This document shows positions 38,022 through 51,218 of a stretch of DNA of 64,000 nucleotides, piece by piece (position 1 is the first letter of the stretch; each line of letters begins with the position of its first letter). The translations under genes and the position numbers were made by a program. The stretch comes from Amblyornis subalaris (taxonomy: Eukaryota; Chordata; Aves; Passeriformes; Ptilonorhynchidae). Below the pieces are notes generated by a model. That model saw only the letters and a program-made list of their open reading frames with translations, had not been told where the DNA came from and did not search any database. The DNA lies in assembly GCA_018881555.1 (NCBI GenBank), contig JACAXG010000012.1:9280980-9344979 (forward strand). Reading direction: 5' to 3'.

Positions 38022-41000
38022 GTATCTAATGAGATTGTAGCAGCCTGCACCATGCTTTCATCTTCTCCATTTCTACTTTTTCTACAGAATTACATCTCAT
38101 TTTTAAATGGGATTCCTATCCATCCATATATATTACACTATCTTGCCTACAGACTTCCACATGTCCCAGGTAAAGGCAAAACCAGCAGAATCAGAGACAC
38201 ATGGCCTCCATTTCACAATTGATTTTGATCTTCATTATAAAGAAATGCTACTAGAAAATTGCAGATGAAGGCTGAGATGAACACACCTTTCCTGATGCTG
38301 TTTTAGGCTAATACTGTTGCATCAGAAACACTGACAAAACTGCCAGTGTGTGATTCCAAAATGCAAGTATTTCAGAAAAGAATTATTTTGGTTTTCACTC
38401 AGATTTTATTTAAATAGAAGAAAAAATTACATTAGGTCAAAGGCTGAAAGGGTAAACATCAGTGTGCATATGATTGTTAGTTACAACAATTAGTGTCCTT
38501 AGTTGTACACCAAGCCCTGCCACTGACTGTGAAACTACAAGAAATAGCAAGATTTAGACATTTGTCTTCACTATCTTGAGATTGGCGATGGGAATGATTT
38601 TCTATTTAGTCTGTAGTCTAGTGTCTAAATACAAATATAATAATTAAAAAATAAATGCAGAAACATAACCAGTCAGGAACATCTAAGCCGTATTAACAAG
38701 TGTCCTCACAGCTGTCCTTTCAGCCTTTTGTGCCATTAGAAATGAACACAATGTAAAATGTAATAAACACAGAACTGGTATTTTCCAGTACTGTTTTCTG
38801 TCTTTCTAGTGACTGCAAGTAGAAATTTTCTATCCACATCATCATTTTGTATTTCCTGGTTTTCTGAAGTTTGGGATTAGCCACTTCAGGCTAGTTAAGT
38901 ATCCCAGGTAAATTTGATGATATCTGAGGCCTTCAGAATCCTTTTCTTTGAATGCCTGCATAAACATACATATGGGAGTGCACACATATTCCACAATATT
39001 CCCCATTTGCAGAGCCCAGTCCCACTACCTTCCCTGGTCATGCTTGTCTCAACCACAGAATCCAGCTGTTGCTTCTGCATTCTCCCTTCTGCTCAGCTAA
39101 TGCAGCCAGATCTTCTAATGCTCACCACACTGCCTGAAATCTACTGGCTGCAGATCTGGAAAAAGGATGCAGGAAATACAACGTTTCACTGATTCCATGT
39201 GTAGTTCTGGATTCCAAAAGAAAGAAGGGTTATACTCCCCCATTGCTTATCACCTCCTCCTGAGGATTTCTGAAATTACTTGGCTTTACAGTCTGAGGAA
39301 GAAGAGGATGTCTCAGATCTACAGCCTTGAAGGCTGCTCACTTGGAAATGGGCAGTAAAGGGTAAACATTTGGAAAACATGCAGTGGTGCATCAGGAACT
39401 CAGTTATGTTATTTAACGCTGCAAAGTCCATATCTGAGAGCCCACAGACCTATCTGCTAAGAAGAAAACAGGGACAGAGGCGAGACTGGGACATGGGAAG
39501 AAGGACAGTCCTTAACACCTGGGTCAACGTCCTTCTGTCTCCTATTCTGCTCAGATTTCTGCCAAGGGCAGGAATGCGTCTAAGCAGGCATCACAGACAC
39601 ACTATGATGTCCAATCAGTATCGCAACAAAATGGTTAGGCACCAGTAAGTCCTGTACCTCATTCTGATACAACGCGTTGCTCTTTGACCTTGTTGTGCTC
39701 CACTCTTCCTAAGCAAAGATGGTACCATTAATGTAACCCAGAAAGAGCCTCTGCTTGCCTTTCCCAGTCCTAGTGGGTGAGAAGTCGGACCACTACGTAT
39801 GTGGGCTCCACAGGCATCTGTTTTCACAGAGATGTGGTGTGTGATGGATCCTCAGGTCCTCCGTGCACTTGGTGTTGCAGCCTTCACTGTACAAGAGTCC
39901 TGCAGAGGAACTTAATTAAGGGCTGCAGCCCTCACCAAAGTCAGATGAAGAGAGGGTCAGAAGAAAGCTACCTGACTGGCATCTTCCCCAAATTCCATTC
40001 ATACTTCATCCAAATGATTACAAGTATTCAGTAACGTAACCACATCTTTTGATTCAGACATCACAACAGCTTCTAGCTTGTATTTCCTATCTCTGATCCA
40101 CAGAGAACACCACACCCTTGTTATAAGCAAGGCTGTTGCAAACCCTCTTGCAGTACAGTATTTAAATGCTGGGTCTGTCCTATCCAAGCTAAGCTCTTCT
40201 TTAAGACAAGTTTCAGTGTGGCTTCCCCGGAAGACTGGTGTCACTGTACAAGCTGGTGTTCGTTCATGACAAGTGACGGACACCCTGCAACAGTGACCAC
40301 CAGAGTTACCACCCCAGAGACCCGTAAGTATAACCACCTGCTAACTTTGTAGGATACAGCTCAGGCTGAAAGAATCCAAAACAGTAGTTTATATTTAGGT
40401 CATTAACACCATCCTGCATCTGAGCAATGGAGATCAATTAAAAAACCCCACAAAAATGTGTAAAGAAACGTCAGCTCTGCATTATTTACAGCAAATTATT
40501 GGAATGAAGAATGGAGCTACGAGAGAGGACATCTGCAAGTCCTATGTAGAGCAATGTTTCATCCATGTTTCAACAGACAGATACCAGTATCAAGAGAGAC
40601 ACTCTGTATCTGCTAATATATATTTATATATGCAGGCACATACACATATCAAGAATGAATAGAACACCTTATGAAATAATCATACTTTTAAGTAAAATAA
40701 ATTTGAAAATAAACTAAGTACCATTATTTAAAAAAAGGCATTCTAAACACTGAAAAACCTCCCCAAAACACATGTGACAGTACATTTCTTAAACAAAACC
40801 TAGGAATTCAGATTAAAAAAAAAGTCAAATCTCTAGAAGGGAGTCTTCTTGCACAGCAGCATGCTTTCCATGAAAGGGCATTTACAGGACAGAAGAACTA
40901 CTTCCTCTTAAACATTCAAGGCACTTAGGCACAATGTCTGAAAACTCCTCCCGCATCCTCTTTCCATACTGATTAGTGGCCAAACATTTATTTTCAAGCT

Positions 41001-42768
41001 AGATCCTTTCTAAAGTTGCACAACTTGCCACATGAAGCAGGCAGTCAGTAAGCTGAAGTCAACAGTTTCCCACCGAAATTGTTGTACATACCGTCATGTG
41101 TTTGAACTCCCTATCCATGTGGTTTTGTCACCTGAACAACTATCAAATATACTGTTCAAAGTATATGAGTGGTCAAATGTATGTTTAGTTCTAAAGTGAG
41201 GTGACAGTACTTCCTCTTGCTCTTCTTCTTGACCCATACAATTTACACCACCCTTTTACCTAAGAAGGGAACACTCAGCAACACCATTGATTCCACTCTA
41301 CATTAAGAAACTATACTGAACTACAAAAATACCATAAAGCTGAAATTGGGTAAGGCAGGAAGTCTCCCAAAAATTTTTCATTTAGAGTAGGAAATTATAA
41401 ATTCATTACAATCAGAACTTCTGAAAAAATGAGGAGTCCTGTTCTATAAATGCTTAAAGAAAATGAAACAGCTCAAATGGAAAAGATAGACTCGTCCCAG
41501 CAGANCAGTGACAAGTCTCCAGCCTACAGACACTGAAGATCTAGTGCCTGTTCCAAACCTGCCTTCTGCTACACTAAGAGTACTTTAACTCCTAGACCAC
41601 TATTAAAAGAAGATTTTCTCTAAAGAGTTTTCATATTTCCCTCAAACATATCTATTAGTCTCCTAGAACCATGTAAGAGCCAGCAAAGGCATTTCCCCAC
41701 TCCAGAGGTCCAAAGGTAGGAAACTCAGACCATTGCATCACTACCACAACTGCCAATGGCTGCTCAGGATAAAGCAGCTACTTGCTGGCTGCTGATGCTC
41801 TCCACTTTAGGGACTGCACCCAGGGGCTCTATACCCTGCCCACTCTGCAAGACAATAATTGCTGAGAGCCTAGAGCCTGTGTTCTGCTGGCTGCCATCCT
41901 AGAGGAGCATCTGTAGAGCATCACTGTGATTCAGCATAATCGGAATCCCTGGTTTTACTACATATATCACATCAGCAGAGCTGAGCCAAATCAACCACAG
42001 ATGGATTCAGCTACATGGTCAGCAAAATGGTTCTCCCTGATAGGCAAGCGGGAGGGATGGGGGCGCTGAAAAGAAAAATTCAGACTGAGAAAACCCACTT
42101 TCCACAGTAAGACTTGCCAAAATAAACATTAGCCTCTTGCTCTTCCTCAAGCACCTGAAAAAATCTTGCCAAGTATATTGATAAAGAGCAGTCAAATACA
42201 AACTACTCAGATTCTACGTTTGCATGACCCTCCTGCAAAACAGCAACAAAAAAGGTTAACTTTCAGTTTTTACAAACGAGGTCTTATCTTCCAAGTTATT
42301 CTTGCCAAGGACTCAAGCTATTAAGCCATTGATGCTGGCTCCTGTTTCAGCTCAGAATGGGATGCCAAGAGACAGAGTCGGTTCATTTGCGTCTGCGGTT
42401 GCCCAAATGTGGACTGCTGGAAGAGTACAGCATGGGAATGCTAACAAGGAAGTATGTAAAGTGGGAGCATACCTTGCCTCAATCACAGTGGTTTCTCTAC
42501 ACAGTAAGAACAGAAGGACAAAAGTGAATGTCAGGAAGTGCTCAAATTCACACTTGTTTTGGATGTCAAGAAATAAATTATCACAAGGAATCAAACTTCT
42601 ACCAGCAGACTGGTACAGTCTAGAAAATTCTCACTATCTTGGAATAAATCTCAAGTTCAAAGGTAGTCCTGGAGCTATTCTGATTTCAGCCTTCTTTCTA
42701 TTAAGTGTTCGAAGTCCACATCACCTTTCCTTCTTACTCAGACATCTTTGAAGAACCACTTTACTGTT

Positions 42769-42808
42769 GCTAGATGTGTGTCAATGTAGCTAGATGTGTG
42801 ACAATGTG
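42769..42808. repeat. Two-copy 20-bp tandem repeat
   Basis: GCTAGATGTGTGTCAATGTA is followed directly by GCTAGATGTGTGACAATGTG. Two differences between copies. Confidence 0.88.
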
Positions 42809-43373
42809 CAAGGCCGATGCTCAGCAAATGTAATCCTTTGAATTCAAAGAGCAACACGGACTTGAACCAGCTGCTTGCTGGTCCCACAGGACAGGACAGC
42901 AGAGCCCCCCCAGCTGCAGACAGAGAAGAAGTCATCAGAGCTGCCCTGGCTGAGCACACAAGGAACCACCACAGTCATGATGAGCTGGCAACTTTNCTGT
43001 GAATTTGGGGAAAGGAAGAACTTTACCAGAGCTCTGGAAGAGCTCTGTGAATAAAGGGCTTCTGATGAAAACTGATAAAGCCAGGTACTCAACTGGAGGC
43101 AAGACAGACCTGAAGAAGCCTTAATGCTGTGAGGCCTCAGGTAGCTAACATATATTAAAAGTGTAGGTAAGTACACTTTATGAGTCAGTGAGGTTATGCA
43201 TATGCTCGAAGGTAAATACCTGATTTAAATGTGCCAGAGCAGTCTGAACCTTCCAAAACTAAATGCTGAAACTAAATGCAGCCTTTCATTTTCTAAAATC
43301 AAGTCATCCCATACAGGTCCTTTGAAGAAGATGCAAATTTTTCCTTGAACAGTATTTTAAATTACTGTATCTT

Positions 43374-43402
43374 ACATATATATATGTACACACACAAAAT
43401 GT
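43374..43402. repeat. (TA)n/(CA)n microsatellite
   Basis: ACATATATATATGTACACACACAAA: a short imperfect dinucleotide run. Similar short TA-rich runs occur at 40617-40640 and 53544-53558. Confidence 0.75.
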
Positions 43403-44623
43403 ATGTACATAAAACTCTAAAAAATATTTACAAGTTTCTCTAGTAAAACGACCTGATGTATATCCACAATTAACAGACACAGGCCCAGCAGTATTCCCAT
43501 GTTAACAGTACCTGTAGAGTCAGACACTACACTGGAAGCACTACCACTGACATTTTGGTATTCCTAGATTTACGACAAATGCTAGCCTTCCCCTCCTCCT
43601 CCATCTTCCTACTGCCAAGGAAGACGCTGATTTTCTATGTTAACAGAAGGTATTTCTGGAAACAACAACACAAGCATATAAGTAAGTTAACCTATAATTA
43701 CTTATTGTTCATACAGTCCTTCAACCTAATAGCTATTACACATGAAATAAGTGGCTATTATAGCCTTTACTGGACTTTGAACTGCACTTTCTAGAAGAAA
43801 AAAAATGAAAGAAACCCATTTTCAGCTGAAACCCACACTACCTGGATACATCAAAATTAATTGTAAAAGTACAGCCAATCAATGCAGACTGCGTACTGTC
43901 AAAAATATGCAAAGGCACCTTAACCACTCTCCCATACCATACTCTCCCCAAGAGTCAGGAGATAAACCCAGAAAACTTTTCCGCTTCTGAAGGTCAAGGA
44001 AGCGTTGCTGACATGCATGAATTGAGGCTCCTGTTTAACCAGGTATATAAGGGTTTGGGGCTTTTTTTAAATTAGAGATTTCTTAACTTGGCAAGGGCAA
44101 TCCGAAGATAAAGCTCTTTGACTAGCTACAACATGTGGACAGCAAATGGAGTAATTTTAGCAACAGAATAAAAAGGTGTTTTATTTGTTGAGGAACATTT
44201 TGAAGAAAATAAAAGTAAGGTACTTTAAAGTACTTTTCTCAAAGACAGGTAAACTCAGTTATACTGTACAGCATACATATGTACTCTAGAGCATCTTTCA
44301 GATCATCTGTTTATGCCCATTCCCTGGAAGTGATCTTTGGCATGCCAGAATCCATGAAATGATAAAATCTGTGGACAAATCTTTACTTTGCATCTGCCCA
44401 GAATTTCTGAAGATGAATATTTAACACAGCTTTGGAGGCTAATGTAACATACTATTTGCTTCATAGAATCTAGTGTTCAAAAGCATCGAATTAAGCTCTC
44501 ACTTGTAGTTACCTAGGTTACTAGATACCACTGCAGGCCCTACCAGCTGAAACATTAGGTGTGCTAAAGGATGCCAAATCCACTTTTCTTGGGCAAACAT
44601 GGATACCAGCATGTTTCAGATGC

Positions 44624-45761
44624 TGTATCAGGTTTGTGTGGCAATGTTTTGGTAGTGGAGGGGCTACAGGGGTGGCTTCTGTGAGAAGCTGTCAGAAGTT
44701 TCCCTCATGTCTGATAGAGTCAATCCCAGTCAGCTTCGAATGGATCTACTGCTGGCCAAGGATGAGCCTGTCAGCAACCATGGTAGTGCCTCTAGGATAA
44801 CACAGTTAAGGTGAAAAAAAAAAAGCTGTGCAGCAGCAATTGCAGCTGGAGAGAGGAGTGAGAATATGTGAGAGGAACAGCTCTGCAGACACCAAGGTCA
44901 GTGCAGAAGGAAGGGCAGGAGGTGCTCCAGGTGCTGGAGCCGAGATTCCCCTGCAGTCTGTGGAGCAGCCCATGGTGAGGCAGCTGTGCCCCTGCAGCCT
45001 ATGGAGGTCCACAGGGATGCAGAGATCCATCTGCAGCCCATGATGGACACCACATTAAAGCAGCTGGATGCCTGAAGGAGGCTGTATCCCTGTGGGAAGC
45101 CCATACTGGAACGAGGTTCTGGCAGTGACCTGCGGACCCATGGAAAGAGGAGCCGATGCTAGAGCAGGTTTCCCGGTAGGACTTGTGATGCTGTGGGGGA
45201 CCCATCCTAGAGCGGGCTGTACTTGAAGGACTGCATCCTGTGGGATGGGACCCGTACCGGCACAGTTTGCGAAGAACTGTAGCCCATGGGAAGGATCCAT
45301 GTCGGAGAACTTCATGGAGGGCTGTGTCGCATGGCAGGGATCCCACACTGGAGCAGGGCAAGGGTGTGAGGAGTCCTTTCCTTAGGAGAAAGGAGTGGCA
45401 GGGACAACGTGTGATGAACTGACCACAACTCTCATTTCCCATCTACCAGCACCACTCAGGGCAAGATTTAGAGAACTTGGGAGTAAAGTTAAGCCTGGGA
45501 AAAAGGGAGGGCTAAGGGAAAGGTGGTTTAAAATTTAGGGGTTTTTTTCTCATTATCTTACTCTTATTGACTGGTAATAAATTAAGCTACGTTCTCCAAG
45601 TCTAGTCTGTTTTGCCTGTGACGGTAATGGCTGAGTGATCTGTCCCTGTCCTTCTCTTAACACACGAGCCTTTTGTTATGCTTTTTCTTCCCTATTCAGC
45701 TGAGGAGGGATAGAGTGGCTTTGGTGGGCACCTGGCATCCAGCCTGGGTCAATCCACCATA
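44624..45761 (+). mobile_element. Solo LTR of an avian endogenous retrovirus (long, GC-richer)
   Basis: About 1.14 kb from TGTATCAGGTTTGTGTGG to GGGTCAATCCACCATA. The 3' part contains 'ctgaggagggatagagtggctttggtgggcacctggcatcc', recognisable in pieces as a common bird LTR end. A poly(A) signal AATAAA lies at 45576-45581 in + orientation, followed by a T/C-rich end, as expected of R-U5. Between about 45180 and 45365 there are about four degenerate 43-48 bp tandem units built on 'gcccatgggaaggatcc'-like words. The terminal CA has decayed to TA and I see no clear target duplication. Small open frames inside are chance frames, not genes. Confidence 0.8.
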
Positions 45762-48516
45762 AGCACACAGAAAAGCATGTTTTGTATGCAAACTTTAAAA
45801 CTGCTCTAACTACTAAATCTCTTCTTCTCACTGCTAATTATCAACATTACAGCAGCACTGACAAGCTCTTATATATCCATGTAGGCACTATCAAAAAACC
45901 AGTGCTGGTTAACAGAGTTACCACACTGAGCAAGCCGAAGTCTCAGCAAGTCAAACTCCCAGTATCTCAGCTGGCTTTAACCACCCTGTCAGCAGTAAGA
46001 ACTACCAGACAATAAATCGAGCTAGCTAGGAATTTTCCAATCAAATGGGTTTTGTTAGGGTGGGTGAAGCTACTTTGACATAACCAAAACATTTCTCAAA
46101 CACCAGCTAAGCAAGGGTTCCCAAAAAAGCTAACTGAATTCCCTATTAGCCAGTTATCTTTGCCCAGAAAACCCAAATCACAGCAAAACTTGGGATAAGC
46201 AAAGTTCAGTTTAACAAAGCAGGAAGTTACTGTGGCTTGTGCAGACACAGTAGAGCTGACCACAGCATTTATTATCAAATAAATCCCTGTATCAGTCACG
46301 CCTTTCCTTCACTGTTCTAGAGCCTTCCCATGTAAAGGCAAAGGTGACTCCTGAACAGCTAGTCTTTTTCTAAGTGTCTGACTGTATTTTCATGAAGCCA
46401 CACACAAAGTTATCATCTTCATTCATAATGAGCAGTTTTGGCAGTCACTCACGGAGATTTCTTACTGTAGACAAAAGCACAGTCAGAGCTGCCACAAATT
46501 CACATCTCCAATTTAGCCACACACCAAAACAAGCAGGGCTGGCTTTGCAGCCACCAGATGCGAGCTGTGACTAGATTCTGTGGTTAACAGAATTCTATCA
46601 CTGGCATCCACAGAACCAAGGACTTTGGCTAAAGAGAGCTGGCTTTATAGTTGCTCAATATCTGGACTCTCCTCTCCAACAATGGAGAAAAAAAAAGGAC
46701 CAATGTATGAGAAGCAATTTACACAGGATGAGATTCAGCTCCACTGGCAGTCTTCCTTAAATACACAATTTAGTTCCCAATAATATTAACACAGGTAGAG
46801 TTGTTCCAAGACCTGAACTTTATCCATCATTATTTTTCCAGGGCTTCTGCTCATTAACTGAGATCAGACAGTCTAGCCACCTTGCTCACAATCAGAGCAC
46901 TGCAAACAGGGAATGTTTTGGCTCTTTTTAAACTGCCTGAACTGCACACTTGGAGGAAAAACATAAAAACTCTTTCACCACTTTATCCCCACATACCCCC
47001 TGCTTTTGGACAGGGCACGAATTACTGCCTTGATCCTCCCTTCTAGCAGAATACACGCTCCATCCTAATGCCCTCAGAGAAGGTGTTTGTTCTCTTGCTG
47101 CTGAAGACAAAGATATCTGTAATTCTTCCAACCTACTCCAAGTGCATGCTCCACAGAGAGAACAAAAACACACACATTATCACCAGCAAAGAAAAACTAC
47201 CTGCTCTAATCATGAACCTCTAGAGCAGGAACCATTTCAGAACATACTGGGGGCGGGGGGGGGGCAATTATGTTCAGCCTTCACTATGGGCTGCCTTTTT
47301 ATGAATATGTTCACTCTTTCCCATCATACAAGGAAGGTTTCGTTCAAATCAGTGCTTCAGTGTTAAAAAGTAATGAGAAATTGCATAACACTTTTTATGG
47401 AGGCACTGAAGTCTCAGTTTCACTGTGCTTATTGCCTGACCAACCAAATCCCATAATACCATCTCTCTCCTGGAACGACAGCATTGACTGACAAACCAGT
47501 AAAAGGTTTGAAGGTAGCCACTTTGAACTCTTATATTCAGACCAGTCACACTGCTACACATTCACCAAAGCCTTTGCGATGCTTTTCACCACCAGGAACA
47601 AAATCTTGTCTCTCTTCATATTAACAAGTGGAATAAAGAAGGGCTAGCAGTAACAGAGCAGACCAAATATCCTAAAAACAAAAAATCAATTCAAGAACTT
47701 AAGAGCCTCCTTTAATCTCAATTATTCCCTCTAAAAATTCTGTGAAAGCTCAGCTTGCTTTCAGTTTCAGGCTTTGATACTGATCAAAGTAATCAGTGAG
47801 CTCTAATCTGAATTACCTGAGCTCTTTGCATCACACAGCTGCCAGTTATTTTTCATTGACAGCAGCATACATTATCAAAAATAAGGTATTGCAGGGAAGA
47901 ACAGGGCCATTGACAGTAACATAATTCACTAAATTTTTTTCAGAAGTGAACTAAGATTTCATTCCTACTTCAGATTTTTTTTTGATTTTTCCATTTCCTA
48001 GGATAATCACATAATTCTAATTCTTAATGCTTCAATTTTGAAAGCATTTTACCTGTCCAGTCTCATGATAAATAAGACTCGTAAAGTTGATTATTTTAAG
48101 GCACAAAATGACATATTTATACAGACAGTAAAAAGATGCATCTATAGGCAATTACAGAACTATCCATTTCTGACATAATTTGCCCAGTGTGAACATCAGA
48201 CCTTTCTTCAGAATTGTTCTTGCAGGACGGAGTCAGCTTGAATATGTAGCTCTAGTTTAGACAAGCACTTAAGTGCTACTGAATTCCATGAAACAAATTT
48301 TTTGAGACATTTTCAGAGAAAAATGAACTTCAGCACATTCTTAAGAGTCTTTTTGAACTGTTTCAGTAAGCGCACAATTCTAATGAAAATTTCACATCTG
48401 CCCGTACAAGAAAACATTTTTAGTCAAGAATACTCTGTTCTCAAGATCTTACAAAAGGATTTTGTTCTTCTGATAATTTCAGTACTACATTAACAAGTAA
48501 GTAAAAAAAAGTAGTA
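45762..48516. other. Non-coding stretch between solo LTRs
   Basis: AT-rich. Holds the 47249 poly-G run. Only short open frames. Nothing else recognised. Confidence 0.75.
47249..47264 (+). repeat. Poly-G run with G-quadruplex potential
   Basis: Five G, one C, then ten G in AT-rich surroundings. Enough G-triplets exist for an intramolecular quadruplex on the + strand. The length of such runs is often misread in assemblies. Confidence 0.8.
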
Positions 48517-49069
48517 TGATTTGGGGTTCTGGTGGGTCTGACTGGGACGGAGTTAACTTTCTTCACAGCAGCCCATATGGTGCTGTGCTTTGGATCTGTG
48601 GCTACAACCATGCTGACAACACACCAGTGTTTTGGCTACTGCTGAGCTGTGCTTGCACAGTGTCAAGGCCACCTCTATTTCCCACTACACCCCCCGCAGC
48701 CAGGCTGAGGGTGGGCAACAGGCTGGGAGGGAACACAGCTGGGACAGCTTACTCAAAGTGACCAAAGAGGTATTTCATATCATGTATCCTCAAGCTCAGA
48801 AACAAAAATTGGGATAGAGGAAGAAAAGGATTTTTTTTGTTGTTTTCAAGTTGGCTGTTCGGAGACTGGCTGGGCATTGGTCTGCAATCAGCTGGTGTGC
48901 CATCTCCTTTGCTCAGCTAGTTTTTCACCCCCTGAACCCACTTTTCTTCTTCACCTCTTAACTTGGTTTTTATCTCCACTGTAGAGTTGTCTTGATTTTG
49001 TTCTTCCTACTTTCTCCCCCATCCTGCTGTGGAGAGTGTTTAGCTGCTGGCCAGGGTACACCCACCACA
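48517..49069 (+). mobile_element. Solo LTR, avian ERVL-like, fuller length
   Basis: Same family as the 37.7 kb LTR. Shared stretches include 'gagttaactttcttcacag', 'cagtgtcaaggcc', 'ggaacacagctgggacagc' and the end 'gtttagctgctggccaggg', finishing in CCACCACA at 49069. It retains a middle and 3' half ('cagctagtttttcaccccctg' onward) missing from the 37.7 kb copy. The exact 5' base is uncertain by a few nt and no target duplication is evident. No gag, pol or env remnants flank it. Confidence 0.8.
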
Positions 49070-50904
49070 GCGAGTCAAACAGAAAATCCATCCCAGATTG
49101 GTGCACTCTCTTCTCAGATTCTGATCTAGAACTTGCCCCAGTATTCAGTGTCTACAAAACTCTATTATTTCTCTAGATACTTGTAGGGCACTTCACATCC
49201 AGTTATCCGAGCTGAATCTAATCCTCAGCCCAACTCTACAGTATGAGGATGCATTTATTATTATCATTCTGCTGAGGAGTAAAAAGGTGGAGAGAGACTA
49301 TAGGAAAAGATTTTCAGAGCTGATTAAAATTTTTGGCCTCATTTCCAGAAAGAACATTTACACACACCAGCCATCTTTTAGTAGCAACCTGAAGGCTTCT
49401 CAGAGCTGAAAAACTAGCCTTTTGCAAGCCTGAGGACTTTACTGACCTCCCTACTACTACTGCGCCTCCAAGTACAGGATCTGATTCACAAATATGGACC
49501 TCCTCTCACAAGCCAGCAAGATTCCTCATTCTCAGAGCCACAAGGCATTATTCTGATGTGGAAGACCAAGTGCGGCTGAAAAACTACCATCTTTCAAGTG
49601 AAATCACTGCTTCTGAGAAATCCCTGTGCTGTGTAACACTGCTGACAAGGGTGGAGATGCTTCCAAGATACCTCACTCTCTAGGCAGGCCATCTGTTTCT
49701 GACAGCTCAACTTCTGGTCAGCAAGTGACCCGATGAGTCACTCTGGTTGTACTATACAGAGCTCAGAGCCAGACAAGTAATATTTAATCATGTACTTGGC
49801 CACACTTGCGATCAGCAGACGTGCAAGAACCACTTTGGGCATGTATATTTTTCTTCTTTCCTTTGAGGAAGTCACACAGCTCACCACCACCGAGTTTAGC
49901 ACGCCAAATTATTAACTACCAGACTGATTCTATTCAGCCACTCCCTGTGAGCTTTCCACTACAAAAAGCTTTGAAAGTTTGCCACGTACCAATTCTGTGT
50001 AAAAAGTCTGAAGCAAAAAGGAAATCCTTGAGAAACAGCATAACTGTCCTCAACCAAAGAAAAAGGGTGCATGAAGTGAATAACACATATAAATGAGAGG
50101 AGTTCTCCTTCAGTCTATTTGTTATACTGCCTGAGCATTTCAGAAACCTCAGTACATAATGTATTTATCATCCTGACACCCATGCTTAAGTGCAGGAGTA
50201 TTGTTACCTCATTTTACAGATTTAAAATTGAGGAATTAAGTGACTCAGTGAAGATTTCTCAGAAAGGCATTCATAGGGGACACAATCCAGATGTCCTAAG
50301 ATGCAAGGAAACTGGAGAACCTTACAGACATTTGAAAAAACTGGTCATCTCCATTAGAATTACACAAAAGTGTGAGGTCATTAGCCCACTTGTTAGATTC
50401 AGGCTTGGAACAGACTGAGCTTATGTTTTTGTAACATGCTGGACACAGAGAAACTGTCTCCTTTGGACAAAACGGCAAAAGGAATTACTTGATATGTTTA
50501 AACAAATATTTTCTTCAAAACAAGTGACAAAAAATATGGGGTTTAGACCACCTCTAAAATGAGGCAATTGCAGAGACCCCATTTCTCAGTTTTGTAGTCT
50601 ATGTGTTTATGTAGTTTTGGGGTTTTTTTATTACTACAAAGCTACCCTTTCCCCCTACCCTCTGAACATCACCTTGGACTATATGACTTATGACTTTAGA
50701 ATACCAGTTCAGCAGAACTTTCATTTGCAAACCATGCTACATCTTCACAGTGGTTCAAACAATTACAAGAGATGAGGAGATGCTGAGGAGAAGCAATAGG
50801 ACCATATAGTATAAGCTGGTCAACAGAGCGACACAGAGAAAGCAGATAAAGGAGATACATTTATCTGGAGTGGTAGATGATAGACTCTGGAGACAAAATT
50901 GCCC
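49070..50904. other. Non-coding stretch
   Basis: Between the third solo LTR and the + strand CR1 fragment. Short open frames of under 100 codons without recognisable features. Nothing else seen. Confidence 0.75.
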
Positions 50905-51060
50905 TATCTGTGAAAGTGTTCAGGGCCAGGTTGGATGTGGCTCTCAGTAACCTGGTCTAGTGGAAGGTGTTCTTGGCTATAAAAGGAGGGTTGGAAGTAC
51001 ATGATCTTTAAGGTCCCTTCTAACCCAAGACACTTTATGATTTCCATGTGATTCAGATTC
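50905..51060 (+). mobile_element. CR1 LINE 3' end fragment
   Basis: It matches the sense CR1 3' terminus: 'caggttggatgtggctctcag', 'aacctggtctagtgg', then 'catgatctttaaggtccctt' and 'ctaaccca..actttatgattt', ending with a decayed ATTCT/GATTC-like tail. It is 5'-truncated, as usual for CR1. It lies about 160 bp left of the candidate 5' exon. Confidence 0.85.
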
Positions 51061-51218
51061 CAAGATGTTCAAATGTCTCAGGCTGCAATACTCTGGTGAA
51101 AGAAGCCCCCAAAGTTCCTGGCTTCTTGTTCCTGCACTAGAGGAACTACTATATAGACCTATAAGTAAAGAAACTGCCTATCTGAATGATCAGCAAGGAG
51201 AGACAAAAGGCATCTTAC

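Larger units (their letters stand above)
38022..44623. other. Non-coding stretch between solo LTRs
   Basis: No retroviral gag, pol or env remnant, so the LTRs on either side are not the ends of one provirus. It holds a + strand exon-like structure at 39555-39644, a 149-codon unsupported frame at 42302-42751, the 42769 tandem repeat and Ns at 41505 and 42996. Confidence 0.7.

Noticed and set aside
44999..45442. 147-codon minus-strand frame rich in Cys/Ser/Pro
   Set aside because: It lies inside the long solo LTR and is the antisense of its repeated GC-rich segment, not a gene.
38022..48516. Full provirus bounded by the 37.7 and 48.5 kb LTRs
   Set aside because: The left LTR has its own target-site duplication, a different LTR sits in between, and no gag, pol or env fragments are seen.
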